Assembly: GCF_003696215.1 (NCBI RefSeq)
Contig: NZ_RFFG01000034.1
Coordinates: forward strand, 19,316 to 83,315
Length of the DNA stretch: 64,000 bases
Source of the DNA: Actinomadura harenae
GTDB taxonomy: Bacteria > Actinomycetota > Actinomycetes > Streptosporangiales > Streptosporangiaceae
Direction of reading: 5' to 3'
This document shows positions 50,621-59,126 of the stretch, piece after piece. The number at the start of each line of letters is the position of its first letter. Position 1 is the stretch's first letter. The notes beneath the pieces are model-generated. The model saw only the letters and a program-made list of their open reading frames with translations, had not been told where the DNA came from and ran no database searches. A program made the position numbers and the translations under genes.

Positions 50621-52804
50621 TCAGGGGATGCGCGTCGGCCGGAGGGCGGCCTCGGGTCCCGGCGCCGCCGCGTGGACGGGCAGCCGCTCGCCCTCGACGT
50701 CCAGGTTCGGGACGATCCGGTCCAGCCACCGCGGCAGCCACCACGCCCGCCCGCCGAGCAGCGCCAGGACGGCGGGCACGAGCGTCATCCGGACGACGAA
50801 CGCGTCGAACAGCACGGCCGCGGCCAGACCGAACCCGATCGTCTTGATCATCTGGTCGTCCGAGCCGAGGAACGCGGCGAACACCGCGATCATGATCAGC
50901 GCGGCGGCGGTGACGACCCGGGCGCCGTGCTCCAGGCCGCTGACGCACGCGTCCAGCGGGGACCGTCCGCGCACGTGGGCCTCGCGCATCCGGGTCACCA
51001 GGAACACCTCGTAGTCCATGGCCAGGCCGAACACCACGCCCACCATGAAGATCGGCGTCATCGACATCACCGGCCCGGGTTCGCCGATCCCGAGCAGGGA
51101 GGCGAGCCAGCCCCACTGGAAGACGGCGATCACCGCGCCGAGCCCCGCGCCGATCGACAGCAGGAACCCCAGGGCCGCCTTCAGCGGCACCAGCACCGAG
51201 CGGAACACGGCGATGAGCAGCAGGAACGCCAGGCCGACGACCAGCGCGAGGTAGGGGAGCAGCGCGTCGTTCAGCTTCTGCGACACGTCCACGTTCATCG
51301 CCGTCGTCCCGGAGACCAGGACGCGGGCTTCCCCCGACACGTCCGGGGACCGCAGCGCGTGCACCAGGCCGGTGGTCTCGGCGGTGCCGGGCCCGGTCGT
51401 CGGCACGACGTTCAGCACGGCCGTGTCGCCGGACGGGTTCAGCACGGGCCGCCCGACCGAGGCGACGCCGCGCACGCCATGGACGCGGTCGGCGACGCCC
51501 TGGGCCGCCGCGTTCGCGTTGCCGCCGTCCTTCGCCTGGACGACCAGCGTCAGCGGGCCGTTGGACCCGGGCCCGAAACCGTCCGCGACCAGGTCGTAGG
51601 CGCGCCGCTGCGTCGTCGACGCCGGCTTGCTCTCGTCCCCGGGCAGCCCCAGCTCCATCGACGCGGCCGGGATCGCGACCACCCCGAGCGCCGCGACGCC
51701 GAACACCAGCACCGCGACCGGACGGCGCGTCACGAACCGCGCCCACCGCACGCCCATCGCCGGACGCGGTGCTCCGCCGTCCTTCCGGCGCCGCGGACGC
51801 GCCGGGCCGACCCGCCGTCCCGCGATCCCCAGCAGCGCGGGCACCAGCGTGACCGCGATCAGCACGGCGATGACGACCGTCCCGGCGGCGGCCAGGCCCA
51901 TCTGGGTCAGCACCGGGATCCCGACCACGCTCAGCCCGGCCAGCGCGATCACCACGGTCAGCCCGGCGAACACCACCGCCGACCCCGCCGTCGCGACCGC
52001 GATCGACGCCGCCTCTTCCCGGTCCCGGCCTTCGGCCAGCTCGGCCCGGTACCGCGACACCACGAACAGCGCGTAGTCGATGCCGACCGCCAGCCCCAGC
52101 ATCGTCGCCAGGGCCGCGGCCGTGGAACCCCACCCCAGCAGCGCGGACAGCGCCGTGATCGCGCTCGACCCCGCCGCGACGCCGAGCAGCGCCGTCAGCA
52201 GGGGCAGCCCGGCCGCCACCAGCGACCCGAACGTGACGACCAGGACGACCGCCGCGACCAGGATCCCGATGGCCTCCGACGAATGCCCGGCCGCGTGCGA
52301 CGACACGGCGTTCCCGCCCGCCTCCACGGCCAGCCGGTCCGACCGGGCGTGCTCCACCGAGCCGAGCAGCGCCTTGTGGGACGCGTCGTCCAGCTCCGAC
52401 GCCGGCACCTTGTAGGAGACCTGCGCGAACGCGGTCGAGCCGTCCCGGCTCACCGACCCCGTCTTGAACGGGTCGGTGACACGGGCGACCTGCGGGTCAC
52501 GGCCGAGCGCCTGGACGGCGTTCCCGACGTCCTGCCGGGCCTGCGCGTCGGTCACCTTCCCCTTCTCGGCCTTGAACACCACGCGCGCGGTCGCGCCGTC
52601 GGCCTTGAGCTGCGGAAAGCTCGTGTCGAGCAGGTCGAACGCGCGCTGCGCCTCCGTCCCCGGCATCGAGAAGTCGGTCGGCGGCGCCGCGGGGGCCCGG
52701 GCGGCCAGCACACCGGCCACGACCAGCAGACCCGTCCAGACCACCGCCACGAACCAGCGCCGCCGGAACGAGAACCGTCCCAACGCGTACAACAGAGTCG
52801 CCAC
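50621..52804 (-). CDS. MMPL/RND family transporter
   Basis: 727 residues. TM1 (RRRWFVAVVWTGLLVVAGVLAA), a first extracytoplasmic loop (PTDFSMPGTEAQRAFDLLD), a TM cluster with GIDYALFVVSRYR, a second loop and cluster with AMDYEVFLVTRMRE. The GTG start has GGAG eight bases upstream; the frame is open further but unlike the family. Its HAE2-like relatives export lipids or drugs. It is the first gene of the MMPL-regulator-kinase operon, so a feedback loop with the two-component system is likely. It is distinct from the MMPL at 19-21 kb and has no CsoR-type operator upstream. Confidence 0.92.
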   Translation of the reverse strand: MATLLYALGRFSFRRRWFVAVVWTGLLVVAGVLAARAPAAPPTDFSMPGTEAQRAFDLLDTSFPQLKADGATARVVFKAEKGKVTDAQARQDVGNAVQALGRDPQVARVTDPFKTGSVSRDGSTAFAQVSYKVPASELDDASHKALLGSVEHARSDRLAVEAGGNAVSSHAAGHSSEAIGILVAAVVLVVTFGSLVAAGLPLLTALLGVAAGSSAITALSALLGWGSTAAALATMLGLAVGIDYALFVVSRYRAELAEGRDREEAASIAVATAGSAVVFAGLTVVIALAGLSVVGIPVLTQMGLAAAGTVVIAVLIAVTLVPALLGIAGRRVGPARPRRRKDGGAPRPAMGVRWARFVTRRPVAVLVFGVAALGVVAIPAASMELGLPGDESKPASTTQRRAYDLVADGFGPGSNGPLTLVVQAKDGGNANAAAQGVADRVHGVRGVASVGRPVLNPSGDTAVLNVVPTTGPGTAETTGLVHALRSPDVSGEARVLVSGTTAMNVDVSQKLNDALLPYLALVVGLAFLLLIAVFRSVLVPLKAALGFLLSIGAGLGAVIAVFQWGWLASLLGIGEPGPVMSMTPIFMVGVVFGLAMDYEVFLVTRMREAHVRGRSPLDACVSGLEHGARVVTAAALIMIAVFAAFLGSDDQMIKTIGFGLAAAVLFDAFVVRMTLVPAVLALLGGRAWWLPRWLDRIVPNLDVEGERLPVHAAAPGPEAALRPTRIP

Positions 52805-53044
52805 AGGCAGGGCTCCAGTCAGATCACGGCTTCGGGGAACGCCGCACGGCGGTCCCGTCGACCGCGCCCGGCAGCCCGAGAGTGGCAACCGAGCCTGACC
52901 GGTTCCGGTGCGTCCCTGTGAGTTCCCTGAGAGCCGCCCCACCCCCAACCAGACCAACGCCCCCCAACCCCCGCCCCCGCCCCCGCCGATCACAGGCAAC
53001 TCTCAGACGGTGACCCTGGACACGATGGCGGTGGCGCGCCAATA

Positions 53045-53059
53045 CTTGAGCACATCAAG
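53045..53059. promoter_or_regulatory. CTTGA-N5-TCAAG operator (MarR)
   Basis: Perfect 5-bp arms within ACTTGAGCACATCAAGAGT, 21 nt before the MarR GTG. This is the usual MarR-type layout, so autoregulation is likely. Confidence 0.6.
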
Positions 53060-53080
53060 AGTTGAGGCTATAAAGAGATC

Positions 53081-53518
53081 GTGCATGACGAGACGTCCGA
53101 GGATCGGTTCTTTCGCGAGGTCGGCGGCACCTGTGCCGAGTTGAGGCAGGCGTTCGCCCGGTATGTGGGGATGAGCGCGCACCGCGTGCAGGTGCTCGTC
53201 CGGCTGCGGCGGCAGGGGGAGACGAGCCACAGCGACCTGCGTCAGGCGCTGGGCGTCGACGGCGCGAGCATCACCCGGCTGGTCAAGGAGCTGGAGGGCG
53301 AGGGGCTGGCCCGGCGCCGCCTCGACCCGTCCGACAACCGCTACACCCTGGCCGCGCTGACCCCGGACGGGGAGCGCGCCGCCGCCGACCTGGAGCGCTC
53401 GCACCAGGCGTACCAGGAGCGCCTGCTCGACGGCGTCTCCGCGGACGAGCGGGAGTCGGTGCTGCGCGCCCTGCGGCACATCCGGACGAACATCACCCAG
53501 CAGGAGGAACGACGATGA
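53081..53518 (+). CDS. MarR family regulator
   Basis: 145 residues. Winged HTH (HSDLRQALGVDGASITRLVKELEGEGLARRRLDPSDNR). The start is a GTG behind AGAGA. A MarR-type inverted repeat lies upstream. It overlaps the NTF2-like gene (ATGA), which it probably co-regulates. Confidence 0.92.
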   Translation: MHDETSEDRFFREVGGTCAELRQAFARYVGMSAHRVQVLVRLRRQGETSHSDLRQALGVDGASITRLVKELEGEGLARRRLDPSDNRYTLAALTPDGERAAADLERSHQAYQERLLDGVSADERESVLRALRHIRTNITQQEERR

Positions 53519-53850
53519 CCGACGAAGTCCGCGCGGCCGCCGAGGCGATGTACACGGCGTTCAACGCGCACGACCACGAGGCCGCCCACGACATCTTCAC
53601 GGCGGACTTCTACAGTCACCCGCTCGGCACGACCGGGCCGGGGAGCATCGCCCTGCGCTGGAAGCAGATGCACGAGACCTTCCCCGAGCTGCGCGTCACG
53701 GTCGAGGACATGGTGGTCGAAGGCGACACCGCCGCCGTCCGGACGAGCCTGCGGGGCGTCCCCGGGCAGGCGCCCACGATGATGGAGATCTTCCGCGTCC
53801 GGGACGGGCGCATCGCCGAGCTGTGGGGCCTGTCCTCGATGGGACGCTAG
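53515..53850 (+). CDS. NTF2-like (SnoaL-type ester-cyclase-like) protein
   Basis: 111 residues. Helix RAAAEAMYTAFNAHDHEAAHDIF, conserved SHPLGTTGPG and MEIFRVRDGRIAELWGLSS. The His/Asp pattern resembles polyketide cyclases of the SnoaL group, but no cluster surrounds it. It probably binds or isomerises a ligand sensed by MarR. Ends at a strong hairpin. Confidence 0.85.
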   Translation: MTDEVRAAAEAMYTAFNAHDHEAAHDIFTADFYSHPLGTTGPGSIALRWKQMHETFPELRVTVEDMVVEGDTAAVRTSLRGVPGQAPTMMEIFRVRDGRIAELWGLSSMGR

Positions 53851-53858
53851 CGACGCGC

Positions 53859-53898
53859 CGCCGCCGGCCGGCCCCCGCGAGAGGGCCGGCCGGCGGCG
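53859..53898. terminator. Strong bidirectional terminator
   Basis: Perfect 16-bp stem CGCCGCCGGCCGGCCC / GGGCCGGCCGGCGGCG with an 8-nt loop, between convergent genes. Confidence 0.82.
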
Positions 53899-53904
53899 TC
53901 CTGG

Positions 53905-55275
53905 TCAGAGCCAGGCGGACAGGCGGTCCAGGAAGGTGGCGCCCACCGGGGGACGCGGTTCCGCCGCGACGACCAGGTGGAAGGCGTGCGCCATGTCCTC
54001 GTAGACGTCGAGGGTGACGTCGACGCCCGCCTCGGCCGCCGCCTCCGCGTAACGGAGGGAGTCGTCCAACAGGCCCTCGCTGCCGCCGACCGCCATGAGC
54101 ATGCGCGGCAGGCCGGTCAGGTCGCCGTGGATGGGCGACTGGGGCGCCTGGTCGTTCGGCAGTCCGTCCAGGTACCTCGCGATGACCTGCTCGAGGATCT
54201 CCCGGGTGAGGCCGTCCCGGCCCCCGGGGGCGTCGATGGACGGGCTCGTCGCGGTGAAGTCGGTGATCGGGGAGACCGGCACCACCGCGCCCGGCAGGGG
54301 GACGCCCTCCGCGCGCAGGCTGGGCAGCGCCTCCAGGATGAGCGTCCCGCCCGAGGACTCGCCGAAGAGGACCGTCCGCTCAGCCGGGACGCCCGCGGCC
54401 AGCAGTCCCCGGTAGGCGGCGACCAGCTCGTCGTGCGCGACCGGGTAGACGTGCTCGGGCACGAGCGAGTAGTCCAGGCTGAACGCCGGACGGCCGGTCG
54501 TCTTCGACAGGTGGTAGGCGATCAGCAGTTCGAACTCGGGCATGCGGTTCTTGAAGCCGCCGCCGTGCACGTACACGATGACGCCCGCCTCCTGCGCGGT
54601 GCGGCCCGACGCGTCCACCCACCGGCCCGGCGCGGGCACCGCGATCGGCTCGCCGGTGACCGCGTCGGACGGCAGCGGAGGCGGGCCCGCGAAGACGCCG
54701 GACAGGGCGGCGGCCACGGTGTCGTAGGTGTCGGGACCGGTGATGTGGTCGGTCTTCAGGGTGCTCTCCTTCTGCTGCAGGATGTTCCAGACCGGGGCGA
54801 GCCCCCGGTCGTCCAGGGCCTCGGCGAGGTCGTCGTCGGGCAGGTTCACGCTGGTCAGCCGGACGGGACGGAGCGCGACGACCGGGATGACCCGTGCCGT
54901 CCCGCGCTGGTACTCGGCCCAGCCCGGGTCGGACGCGACGGCCCGCGCCCAGACCTCGTCCCGTTCGGCGCCTTCGAGGACGACCGCGTCGGCCTCCAGC
55001 GTGAACGGGCCGGTCTCGACGGTGACGCGCGCGTCGGCGACCAGGTTGTGGAACCACGCGGGGTTCCGGGCGGCTCCGGCGGCCGACGCGATCACCAGCA
55101 GCCGGTCCGGGTCGGTGAGGAAGCCGACGGGGGTGGTGTGCGGACGGCCGGTGCGCGCGCCCGTCGTGGTGAGCAGGAGCAGGCGGGCGCCCTCGAACAT
55201 GCCGCCCACGCGTCCGTGGCGTGTGCGGAACTCGTCGATGACCTGCTTCTGGAAATCCGCGATCGGTGGGGTCAA
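53905..55275 (-). CDS. Ddn-like F420/nitroreductase domain fused to alpha/beta-hydrolase (esterase)
   Basis: 456 residues. The N-terminal domain (about 1-145) has the DUF385/Ddn fold: HGRVGGMFEGARLLLLTTTGARTGRPHTTP and RNPAWFHNLVADARVTVE, as in deazaflavin-dependent nitroreductases. A C-terminal hormone-sensitive-lipase-like hydrolase follows, with HGGG (VIVYVHGGGFKN), serine elbow GESSGG, Asp (GGSEGLLDDS) and His (DMAHAFHLV). The start is the TTG behind AAGGAGAG; no ATG or GTG is available in the conserved part. It is read as one frame without a stop, so the fusion seems real. Partners of either half are usually separate proteins. Confidence 0.84.
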   Translation of the reverse strand: MTPPIADFQKQVIDEFRTRHGRVGGMFEGARLLLLTTTGARTGRPHTTPVGFLTDPDRLLVIASAAGAARNPAWFHNLVADARVTVETGPFTLEADAVVLEGAERDEVWARAVASDPGWAEYQRGTARVIPVVALRPVRLTSVNLPDDDLAEALDDRGLAPVWNILQQKESTLKTDHITGPDTYDTVAAALSGVFAGPPPLPSDAVTGEPIAVPAPGRWVDASGRTAQEAGVIVYVHGGGFKNRMPEFELLIAYHLSKTTGRPAFSLDYSLVPEHVYPVAHDELVAAYRGLLAAGVPAERTVLFGESSGGTLILEALPSLRAEGVPLPGAVVPVSPITDFTATSPSIDAPGGRDGLTREILEQVIARYLDGLPNDQAPQSPIHGDLTGLPRMLMAVGGSEGLLDDSLRYAEAAAEAGVDVTLDVYEDMAHAFHLVVAAEPRPPVGATFLDRLSAWL

Positions 55276-55737
55276 GACTCTCCTTGCTGCTTTCTCGCAT
55301 GGCGAGACGAATGAGGGAAGGCGCGCCCGTCCGGCAGACGACACGGAACGGAGCCGGTGAGGCCGAGGTCGCGCGCGGGTGGCGGACGGGCGCGGTGGAG
55401 CGGCGCGCGCTCGGATCACAGCGTCCGGACGAGGCGCCCGGCGGGTGAGGCGAAGCACTCGGACAAAAGGTGCGCGAGTGCTCAGAACCGGGTAAATGCC
55501 TAATGGGACGTCGTGAACGGCGTCGGCGCGATGCGCTTAGGCGAGATCCATGCGGTAGAAGGCCACCTGCATCGTCCCTTTCGGGGTCTCCGGGTGCTCG
55601 TGTACTCGCCCGTCGCCTGGCCCTCGTCCTCGCAGGGGCACTCTCACGGACGCCACACGGCACCGGCGTTCATTGTCGACAAGATCACCCCGGGCCGTCA
55701 AGTGGCGCCGGCCGGGGCGGGTGAAGATCGTTCTTGG
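55276..55737. other. Intergenic region with no recognisable gene
   Basis: About 460 bp between divergent genes. Several short frames in both directions lack similarity and ribosome-binding sites. A somewhat lower-GC stretch lies around 55470-55520 (CGGACAAAAGG, GGTAAATGCC). It probably carries the promoters only. Confidence 0.5.
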
Positions 55738-55795
55738 TACCCCTGGGGGTATTTGTGCTAGCCTGCGGATGGTGCCTCGGATACCCCCGGGGGTA
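55738..55795. promoter_or_regulatory. Two CsoR/CstR-type operators (sulfur operon)
   Basis: TACCCCTGGGGGTA (55738-55751) and the perfect palindrome TACCCCCGGGGGTA (55782-55795). The second ends 25 nt before the start codon, exactly as in the MMPL promoter. Copies are 44 bp apart. Confidence 0.82.
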
Positions 55796-55820
55796 ATAAC
55801 GTCCGCAAGGAGGCGGGATC

Positions 55821-57188
55821 ATGTTCTTCGTCGAGACCCTGGAACTCGAGGGCCTGGGCAACCGCAGCTACCTGGCGGGCGGGCCCCGGGCCGCGGTGGT
55901 CGTGGACCCGCCGCGCGACCTGGACCAGGTCGTCGAGGCGGCGGCCCGGCGCGGCGTGCGGATCGCCTACGTCGCCGAGACCCACGTCCACAACGACTAC
56001 GTCACCGGCGGCCTGGAGCTGGCCCGCGTCACCGGCGCCGGATACCTCGTGCCCGCCGCCGCGGACGTCGCCTACGACCGCCTCCCGGTCGCCGACGGCG
56101 ACACGATGCCCCTGGACGAGGGCCTGGTGCTGCGCGCGATCGCCACGCCCGGCCACACCCCGCACCACACCTCCTACGTCCTGGAGGAGGACGGGCGGGC
56201 GGTCGCGGCGTTCACCGGCGGCTCGCTGCTCATCGGCTCCGTGGGACGCCCCGACCTGGTCGAGCCCCGCCTGACCGAGCCGCTCGCCCGCGCGCAGCAC
56301 GCGTCCGTCCGGCGGCTGGCCGACGAGCTCGCCGACGAGGTCGCCGTGCTCCCGACGCACGGGTTCGGCAGCTTCTGCTCGTCCTCGCAGGCCGAGGGCG
56401 ACACGACGACGATCGGCCTGGAGCGGACGCGGAACACCGCGCTGACCAAGGACGTCGACGCCTTCGTCGCCGAACTGCTCGCCGGCCTGGACGACGTCCC
56501 CGCCTACTACGCCCACATGGGCCCGGTGAACGCGGCGGGCCCGGCCCCCGTGGACCTCACGCCCGTCCGCCGCGCCGACGCCGCCGAGATCGCCACGCGG
56601 CTGGCGGCGGGCGAGTGGGTCGTCGACCTGCGCGGCCGCGTCGCCTTCGCCGAGGGCCACGTCGCCGGGTCGTACAACTTCGAGGGCGAGGGCAAGCTCG
56701 CCACCTACCTGGCCTGGCTGATCCCGTGGGGCCGTCCCGTCACCCTGCTGGGCGAGAACGCCGAGCAGATCGCGGACGCCCAGCGCGAGCTGGCCCGGGT
56801 CGGCATCGACCGTCCGGCCGCCGCCGCGACCGGCGGGCCCGGCGACTGGCTCACCGGCGGCGACAAGCCCCGGTCCTTCCCGCGCGCGACCTTCGCCGAC
56901 CTCGCCGCGACGCTCCGCGACGGCGGGCCGCGGCCGGTCGTCCTGGACGTCCGGCGCGACTCCGAGCGGGAGCTCGGGTTCGTCGACGGCTCGGTCCACA
57001 TCCCGATCCACCAGCTGCGCGGACGCATGCGCGAGGTCCCGCCCGGCCAGGTGTGGGTGCACTGCGCGGGCGGCCTGCGCGCCGCGATCGCGGCGTCCCT
57101 GCTGGACGCCTCGGGCCGCGACGTCGTCGCCGTCGACGACGGGTTCGACTCGGCCGTGGACGCCGGGATCACCGTCACCGGCCCTTGA
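55821..57188 (+). CDS. Persulfide dioxygenase-rhodanese fusion (CstB-like)
   Basis: 455 residues. An N-terminal metallo-beta-lactamase domain of the ETHE1/persulfide-dioxygenase kind: metal ligands His55, His57 and Asp59 (HVHNDY; Tyr at the sixth position is usual in this subgroup), GHTPHHTSY, and GGSLLIGSVGRPDL. A central rhodanese-like domain lacks a catalytic Cys (WVVDLRGRVAFAEGHVAGS). The C-terminal rhodanese has Cys415 in HCAGGLRA. This three-domain order matches CstB, which oxidises low-molecular-weight persulfide to sulfite and thiosulfate. Operators for a CstR-type repressor lie upstream. Confidence 0.93.
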   Translation: MFFVETLELEGLGNRSYLAGGPRAAVVVDPPRDLDQVVEAAARRGVRIAYVAETHVHNDYVTGGLELARVTGAGYLVPAAADVAYDRLPVADGDTMPLDEGLVLRAIATPGHTPHHTSYVLEEDGRAVAAFTGGSLLIGSVGRPDLVEPRLTEPLARAQHASVRRLADELADEVAVLPTHGFGSFCSSSQAEGDTTTIGLERTRNTALTKDVDAFVAELLAGLDDVPAYYAHMGPVNAAGPAPVDLTPVRRADAAEIATRLAAGEWVVDLRGRVAFAEGHVAGSYNFEGEGKLATYLAWLIPWGRPVTLLGENAEQIADAQRELARVGIDRPAAAATGGPGDWLTGGDKPRSFPRATFADLAATLRDGGPRPVVLDVRRDSERELGFVDGSVHIPIHQLRGRMREVPPGQVWVHCAGGLRAAIAASLLDASGRDVVAVDDGFDSAVDAGITVTGP

Positions 57189-57243
57189 GCCGGCCATTCG
57201 ATCGGCCATTCAATCGGCCACTGACAACGAAGGAGGACACTCA

Positions 57244-57615
57244 GTGATCTTCAACAAGCTCTTCGGCGCGTCGGGAGGCGCGCGGATCTCCGCCCGCGAG
57301 GCGCACCGGCGCGCCACGGACGGCGAGGCCGTCCTCCTCGACGTCCGCGAGGCGGCCGAGTGGAAGGCGGGGCACGCGCCCGGCGCGGTGCACCTGCCGC
57401 TCGGCAACATCGCCGCAGGTGCCCAGCTGCCTGCTGCCGCGCGGAACCGGACCGTCATGGTCATCTGCCGCTCCGGCGGTCGGTCCCGGCAGGCCACCGG
57501 CATCCTCGCCGGACGCGGCGTCGACGCCGTCGACGTGACCGGCGGCATGCAGGTCTGGGCGCGTGAGGGACTCCCCGTCACGGGCCCGGGAGGCCGCCCC
57601 GGCACGGTGGCATGA
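57244..57615 (+). CDS. Rhodanese-domain sulfurtransferase
   Basis: 123 residues from a GTG behind GGAGG. Single rhodanese domain with active-site loop CRSGGRSR (Cys75), typical of a persulfide-carrying sulfurtransferase, and the GHAPGAVHLPLGN and GGMQVWARE motifs. It overlaps the TauE gene by 4 nt. It probably shuttles sulfane sulfur to or from the dioxygenase. Confidence 0.93.
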   Translation: MIFNKLFGASGGARISAREAHRRATDGEAVLLDVREAAEWKAGHAPGAVHLPLGNIAAGAQLPAAARNRTVMVICRSGGRSRQATGILAGRGVDAVDVTGGMQVWAREGLPVTGPGGRPGTVA

Positions 57616-58412
57616 TCACACTGATCCTGGCCCTGGGCTGCGGCGCCGCGGCGGGGCTGGTGCTCGGCGCGCTCGGCGCGGGGGGCAGCATGCTCACCGT
57701 GCCCGCGCTGGTCTACCTGCTGGGGTTCACCCCCTCGGAGGCCACGACCGCCAGCCTCGTCATCGTCGCCGTCACCTCCGTCGCGGCCCTCGTCGCGCAC
57801 GCCCGCGCGGGCGACGTGCGGTGGAAGGCGGGGACGCTGTTCGCGGTCGCCGGGATCGTGCCCGCCGCGGTGGCCGGGCTCGCGGCGGCGCGCCTGCCCC
57901 AGTCCGTCCTCACCGCCGCGTTCGCGCTGCTCGCCGGGTTCGCGGCCGTCCGCATGCTGCGCTCCACCCGCGCGACCCCCTCCCCGCCCGCGGAGGAGTC
58001 CGTGCCCGCGGAGGAGCCCACGCCCGGCGAGGAGGTCACGGGCGAGGCCCATCCGGGGAAGGCGGCCGCGACCGGGGCCGGGCTCGGCGCGCTGACCGGG
58101 CTGCTCGGCGTCGGCGGCGGGTTCCTCGCCGTGCCCGCGCTGGTCACCCGGCTGGCGTTCCCCATGCGGGCGGCCATCGGGACGAGCCTGCTGGTCATCG
58201 CGGTGAACGCGGTGGCGTCCCTGGCCATGCGGGGGAGCGTCACGTCCTCGCTCGACTGGGCCACGGTCGTCCCGTTCGCCGCCGCCTCGATCCTCGCCGC
58301 CCGGGACGGGAGGCGCGTCGCGTCCCGGATCTCCGGACGGCTGCTCCAGCGCGCCTTCGCGATCATGCTCCTCGCCGTCGCGGGCCTGATGCTCCTCGAC
58401 GCGCTCACCTGA
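57612..58412 (+). CDS. TauE/SafE-family sulfite exporter
   Basis: 266 residues with about eight TM segments in two inverted halves (each begins with a Gly-rich GALGAGGSMLTVPALV or GLLGVGGGFLAVPALV helix). An acidic linker (PAEESVPAEEPTPGEE) joins them. ATGA overlap with the rhodanese gene. It likely exports sulfite or a related oxyanion made by the CstB-like enzyme, as in other cst operons. Confidence 0.9.
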   Translation: MITLILALGCGAAAGLVLGALGAGGSMLTVPALVYLLGFTPSEATTASLVIVAVTSVAALVAHARAGDVRWKAGTLFAVAGIVPAAVAGLAAARLPQSVLTAAFALLAGFAAVRMLRSTRATPSPPAEESVPAEEPTPGEEVTGEAHPGKAAATGAGLGALTGLLGVGGGFLAVPALVTRLAFPMRAAIGTSLLVIAVNAVASLAMRGSVTSSLDWATVVPFAAASILAARDGRRVASRISGRLLQRAFAIMLLAVAGLMLLDALT

Positions 58413-58421
58413 CCGACCGTC

Positions 58422-58438
58422 CTCGGGGGACCCCCGAG
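58422..58438. terminator. Short hairpin after TauE gene
   Basis: CTCGGGG / CCCCGAG, 7-bp stem with a 3-nt loop, between the TauE and last rhodanese genes. It may reduce rather than stop transcription. Confidence 0.5.
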
Positions 58439-58517
58439 TGACGACCCCCCATGTCGAAATACCCCGTCCCGTATCCTACGGTGGGGTCGACAAACCGAGC
58501 CGAAAGAGACCCCCACC

Positions 58518-59081
58518 ATGGCCATCACCGCCGTCACCCCCGAGCAGGCCCATACCCGCCTCGCCGAGTTCACCGTCGTCGACGTCCGCACGCCGGGCGA
58601 GTTCGCCTCCGGCCACCTGCCGGGCGCCCACAACGTCCCGCTGGACAGCCTCGACCAGGCCATGGACGCCCTGAAGGCCGCCGCCGCGCGCGGCCCGCTC
58701 CTCGTGGTGTGCGCGTCCGGCGCCCGCTCGGGCCAGGCGTGCGAGCGGATCTCCGCGCTCGGCATCGAGGTGGCGACCCTCAGCGGCGGCACCCAGGCGT
58801 GGGCCCAGGGCGGACGCGACGTGCACAAGCCCGCCGGCGGACGCGAGGTCTGGGCGATGGACCGCCAGGTCCGGTTCACGGCCGGTTCCCTCGTGCTGGC
58901 CGGAGTGGTCGCGGGCGCGTTCTGGAAGCCCGCCCTCGTCCTGTCCGGCGGCGTCGCGGCGGGCCTGGTTTACTCGGCCGTGTCCAACACGTGCGCCATG
59001 GCCGCCATGCTCTCCAAGCTCCCGCACAACCGTCCCCGCACGGGCGACCTCGACGCCGCCCTCGCCGCCCTCAAGGGCTGA
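58518..59081 (+). CDS. Membrane-anchored rhodanese (rhodanese + DUF2892)
   Basis: 187 residues. N-terminal rhodanese domain (VVDVRTPGEFASGHLPGAHN) with active-site Cys65 in CASGARSG. The C-terminal DUF2892 has two TM segments (GSLVLAGVVAGAFW and LSGGVAAGLVYSAVSNTCAMAAML), with a Cys in the second. Such fusions tether sulfurtransferase activity at the membrane. Last gene of the sulfane-sulfur operon. A partial TACCCC element occurs at about 58470 but is not palindromic. Confidence 0.92.
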   Translation: MAITAVTPEQAHTRLAEFTVVDVRTPGEFASGHLPGAHNVPLDSLDQAMDALKAAAARGPLLVVCASGARSGQACERISALGIEVATLSGGTQAWAQGGRDVHKPAGGREVWAMDRQVRFTAGSLVLAGVVAGAFWKPALVLSGGVAAGLVYSAVSNTCAMAAMLSKLPHNRPRTGDLDAALAALKG

Positions 59082-59089
59082 CCCGCGCC

Positions 59090-59122
59090 CCGGAGGGACG
59101 GCCGGTCGGGCCGTCCCTCCGG
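59090..59122. terminator. Bidirectional terminator
   Basis: Perfect 13-bp stem CCGGAGGGACGGC / GCCGTCCCTCCGG with a 7-nt loop between the convergent rhodanese and alkylsulfatase genes. Confidence 0.82.
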
Positions 59123-59126
59123 CGCG

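Noticed and set aside
55513..55761. 82-codon plus-strand frame before the sulfur operon
   Set aside because: It runs into the operator sites and has no recognisable domain.
58470..58484. TACCCCGTCCCGTA before the last rhodanese gene as a sixth CsoR operator
   Set aside because: The right half (CCCGTA) is not complementary to the left; at best it is a half-site.
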